DNA of 7,587 nt. Origin: JBCDCU01 sp039180865. Lineage in GTDB: Bacteria > Pseudomonadota > Alphaproteobacteria > Rhizobiales > JACESI01. Shown piece by piece: positions 6,275-7,587 of the stretch. The stretch is from contig JBCDCZ010000219.1 in assembly GCA_039180865.1 (NCBI GenBank), forward strand, positions 1 to 7,587, written 5' to 3'. The notes beneath the pieces are model-generated. The model ran no database searches. It had not been told where the DNA came from and saw nothing but the letters and a program-made list of their open reading frames with translations. Each line of letters begins with the position of its first letter. Position 1 is the stretch's first letter. The translations under genes and the position numbers were made by a program.

Positions 6275-7275
6275 AACGCTTCGTCGATTGCGGTCAGTGG
6301 CGCGCTTTCTGCGAGGGCTTTACGGGCATTCGCGCTGTCGCGATCCATTTGGGCGATAAGCGCTTCGATGGAATCGAATTTTTCCTCACCACGCAGGAAC
6401 TTCTCGAAAACGACGTCGACGGTCTTGCCGTAGAGATCACCCGAATAATCGAAAACAAAGGTTTCAAGCAGTGGCGCGCCATTGTCGAATGTCGGGCGGC
6501 GGCCAAAACTCGCGACACCGTCGTGCAGCGCTCCATCGATCCGCATGCGCACGGCATAAATGCCATGACGGAGTTCGCTTTGCGGCTGAAGCGCCATGTT
6601 TGCCGTAGGATAACCGAGATCGCGCCCCCGCTTTTCGCCGTGGATGATCTCACCTGTCACACTATAACGATAGCCAAGAATAGTGTTTGCTTTCGCGATC
6701 TCTCCGTCAGCCAGAAGTCTGCGGGTTTCGGAAGAGGAATAAACGACAGCACCCGTCGCATCACGCTGGGCGGGAACGACGGTCACTCCGAAACCATGCG
6801 CTTTGCCGGACGCCATCAGAAATTCCGGCGTTCCTTCGCGCCCCTTGCCGAAATGAAAATCATAGCCGATCACGACGTGGGCGACGTCAAGGCGGTCTAC
6901 GAGAATATCATCGACGAATGCAGAAGCGGGCATCGCCGAAAAATCTTTCGAAAACGGCACGACGAAGAGCCCACCGAGGCCAAGGGCTTGCATCAAGCGC
7001 TCTTTTACCGGAAGCGGCGTCAATCGAAAGACTGGCGCTTGTGGATTGAAGATGGTGCGGGGGTGCGGCTCGAACGTCATCGCAGCCGCGAAGGCGCCTT
7101 CGTCGCCGCTTGCCGCGAGATTGCAGGCGGTTTGCAGAACAGCCTGATGTCCACGGTGCACGCCGTCAAAGTTGCCGATCGCAACCACAGCGTGTTTCAG
7201 ATGCACGGGAACGGATGGCGATCCGTTGTGACCAGCGGCCAGCAGATCCGGCACGTTTACGAAGCTCCGCATCAT
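6268..7275 (-). CDS. ribF: Bifunctional riboflavin kinase/FAD synthetase RibF
   Basis: 335 residues, normal for the family. It phosphorylates riboflavin to FMN and adenylylates FMN to FAD in the cytoplasm. The N-terminal nucleotidyltransferase domain (about 28-185) carries AIGNFDGVHRGHQAVL at 32-47, the HxGH-like ATP site, then MTFEPHPRTIF (66-76), VIGYDFHFGKGREG (135-148) and SSSETRRLL (180-188). The C-terminal kinase domain (about 190-315) carries GEKRGRDLGYPTANM (213-227), which includes the PTAN motif, and LLETFVFDYSGDLYG (269-283), where E271 fits the catalytic Glu. Two adjacent ATG codons, 7275 and 7272, can start the protein, and neither has a clear ribosome binding site. The gene heads toward ileS and diverges from the CheY-like gene. 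A -10-like TATGAT (minus strand, 7333-7338) without a convincing -35 box lies about 60 bp upstream. Confidence 0.98.
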   Translation of the reverse strand: MMRSFVNVPDLLAAGHNGSPSVPVHLKHAVVAIGNFDGVHRGHQAVLQTACNLAASGDEGAFAAAMTFEPHPRTIFNPQAPVFRLTPLPVKERLMQALGLGGLFVVPFSKDFSAMPASAFVDDILVDRLDVAHVVIGYDFHFGKGREGTPEFLMASGKAHGFGVTVVPAQRDATGAVVYSSSETRRLLADGEIAKANTILGYRYSVTGEIIHGEKRGRDLGYPTANMALQPQSELRHGIYAVRMRIDGALHDGVASFGRRPTFDNGAPLLETFVFDYSGDLYGKTVDVVFEKFLRGEEKFDSIEALIAQMDRDSANARKALAESAPLTAIDEALR

Positions 7276-7318
7276 TGCGAGAGTGCCCCGATGCGGACCT
7301 TGTCGGGCCTCAATATCG

Positions 7319-7333
7319 TTAAAGGTCGATTCA
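7319..7333 (+). promoter_or_regulatory. CtrA-like box 1 (TTAA-N7-TTCA)
   Basis: TTAA, seven bases, then TTCA: one mismatch to the TTAA-N7-TTAA consensus bound by the alphaproteobacterial cell-cycle regulator CtrA. A second copy with the same mismatch lies 81 bp downstream. Such sequences can occur by chance in AT-rich spacers. Confidence 0.25.
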
Positions 7334-7371
7334 TCATAACTTCGCTTTTCGTCCCAAATCGGGGAATCGAC
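7325..7371. repeat. 8-bp inverted repeat with GANTC sites in both arms
   Basis: GTCGATTC (7325-7332) and GAATCGAC (7364-7371) are perfect inverted copies 31 nt apart. Each arm contains a GANTC site, the target of CcrM-type methylases. On the plus strand the right arm is followed by TTATTTTTT, so as RNA it would resemble a long-loop terminator for any rightward transcript started upstream. As DNA it could be a two-part operator. The left arm overlaps the first CtrA-like box. Confidence 0.4.
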
Positions 7372-7399
7372 TTATTTTTTGGCCGCAATCGCCCATCGA

Positions 7400-7414
7400 T
7401 TAACTGTCTTTTCA
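7400..7414 (+). promoter_or_regulatory. CtrA-like box 2 (TTAA-N7-TTCA)
   Basis: Second TTAA-N7-TTCA, 105 bp before the CheY-like ATG and with the same single mismatch to the CtrA consensus as the copy at 7319. CtrA commonly controls chemotaxis and motility genes in alphaproteobacteria, so the location makes sense, but no experiment supports it. Confidence 0.3.
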
Positions 7415-7445
7415 ATTCAAGCGGGTAACGTGCCGGTTGTCCTTT

Positions 7446-7496
7446 AGCGGATGAAGACCGCTGGTGAACTGGGGAAATGATCGGAGGCACCGATCA
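7446..7496 (+). promoter_or_regulatory. Two stem-loops in the leader of the CheY-like gene
   Basis: AGCGG (7446-7450) pairs with CCGCT (7458-7462) around a 7-nt loop. TGATCGG (7478-7484) pairs perfectly with CCGATCA (7490-7496) around the loop AGGCA. The second stem ends 10 nt before the ribosome binding site. If transcribed, the leader would be structured just ahead of the start codon. The second element could instead be a dyad operator. Confidence 0.4.
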
Positions 7497-7506
7497 CATT
7501 AACGTT

Positions 7507-7511
7507 GGGAG
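7507..7511 (+). promoter_or_regulatory. Ribosome binding site of the CheY-like gene, inside a palindrome
   Basis: GGGAG ends 7 nt before the ATG at 7519, which is good spacing and fixes the start. Its GGAG is half of the perfect palindrome GGAGTACTCC (7508-7517), so the site could be masked by pairing or by RNA duplex formation. Confidence 0.7.
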
Positions 7512-7518
7512 TACTCCA

Positions 7519-7587
7519 ATGCCACTTGATTTGTCTATGCCTGTTCTCGTTGTAGACGATTACAAAACGATGGTTCGCATCATCCGC
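7519..7587 (+). CDS. cheY: CheY-like single-domain response regulator, N-terminal part
   Basis: Partial gene: only 23 codons are visible before the right edge. They encode MPLDLSMPVLVVDDYKTMVR and three more residues. The hydrophobic first strand (VLVV, 9-12) followed by the acidic pair D13-D14 is the metal-binding start of a response-regulator receiver domain. The basic/hydrophobic helix after DDYKTMVRII matches the CheY family, and the short N-terminus leaves no room for another domain ahead of it. In chemotaxis CheY is phosphorylated by CheA and acts on the flagellar motor. Whether this protein is the motor-acting CheY or another single-domain regulator cannot be told from the visible part, nor can the phosphorylated Asp be seen. 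The strong ribosome binding site, structured leader and CtrA-like boxes upstream are described separately. Confidence 0.8.
   Translation, partial: MPLDLSMPVLVVDDYKTMVRIIR

Larger units (their letters stand above)
7276..7518. promoter_or_regulatory. Divergent regulatory region between ribF and the CheY-like gene
   Basis: 243 bp that must hold the promoters of both divergent genes. I see no strong sigma-70 pair on either strand. It does hold two near-matches to the CtrA box, an 8-bp inverted repeat with a GANTC site in each arm, a T6 tract and two perfect stem-loops near the CheY-like start; these are listed separately. Open frames that cross it show no family features. Confidence 0.5.

Noticed and set aside
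6349..7428. 359-codon open frame on the plus strand antisense to ribF
   Set aside because: It covers the convincing RibF sequence and its translation resembles no family; rated a shadow frame.
7272..7490. 72-codon minus-strand frame upstream of ribF
   Set aside because: No family features and no ribosome binding site; it spans the divergent regulatory region and overlaps the ribF start by only 4 nt.
1..7587. Defence system, mobile element or CRISPR array
   Set aside because: No transposase, integrase, phage, nuclease or toxin-antitoxin protein and no spaced repeats were seen; the genes are chromosomal housekeeping genes.

Overview
This window looks like a housekeeping stretch of an alphaproteobacterial chromosome, most probably from the order Hyphomicrobiales (Rhizobiales). 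The grounds are the protein sequences of IleS, RibF and RsmD, a CheY-type regulator start of a form I associate with this group, and the adjacency of tadA, an RluB-type synthase and rsmD. The genus cannot be fixed from sequence alone. I see no IS element, phage gene, CRISPR array, tRNA or rRNA gene.

Layout, left to right. Positions 1-331 (minus) hold the start of rsmD, cut by the window edge. It overlaps by 20 nt the end of an RluB/RsuA-family pseudouridine synthase gene (312-1553, minus). Divergent from these is tadA (1621-2058, plus), the tRNA adenosine deaminase. tadA converges on a lipoprotein gene of unknown function (2090-2908, minus), whose 5' side is a 319-bp gene-free stretch carrying a good sigma-70-like promoter. 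Next come ileS (3228-6140, minus) and ribF (6268-7275, minus), separated by a 127-bp gap with a likely terminator. A 243-bp divergent regulatory region separates ribF from the start of a CheY-like response regulator gene (7519 to beyond the window edge, plus).

Functionally, most of the window serves translation: two rRNA modification enzymes (RsmD, RluB type), wobble inosine formation in tRNA (TadA) and isoleucyl-tRNA synthesis (IleS). RibF makes FMN and FAD. The CheY-like gene begins a different functional block, probably chemotaxis or motility.

I found no clear undescribed system. The parts most worth a second look are the unknown lipoprotein beside ileS, the ambiguous start of the pseudouridine synthase gene (a TTG without a ribosome binding site, with a well-placed ATG in another frame running into a C6 tract), and the structured ribF/cheY intergenic region with CtrA-like and GANTC motifs.
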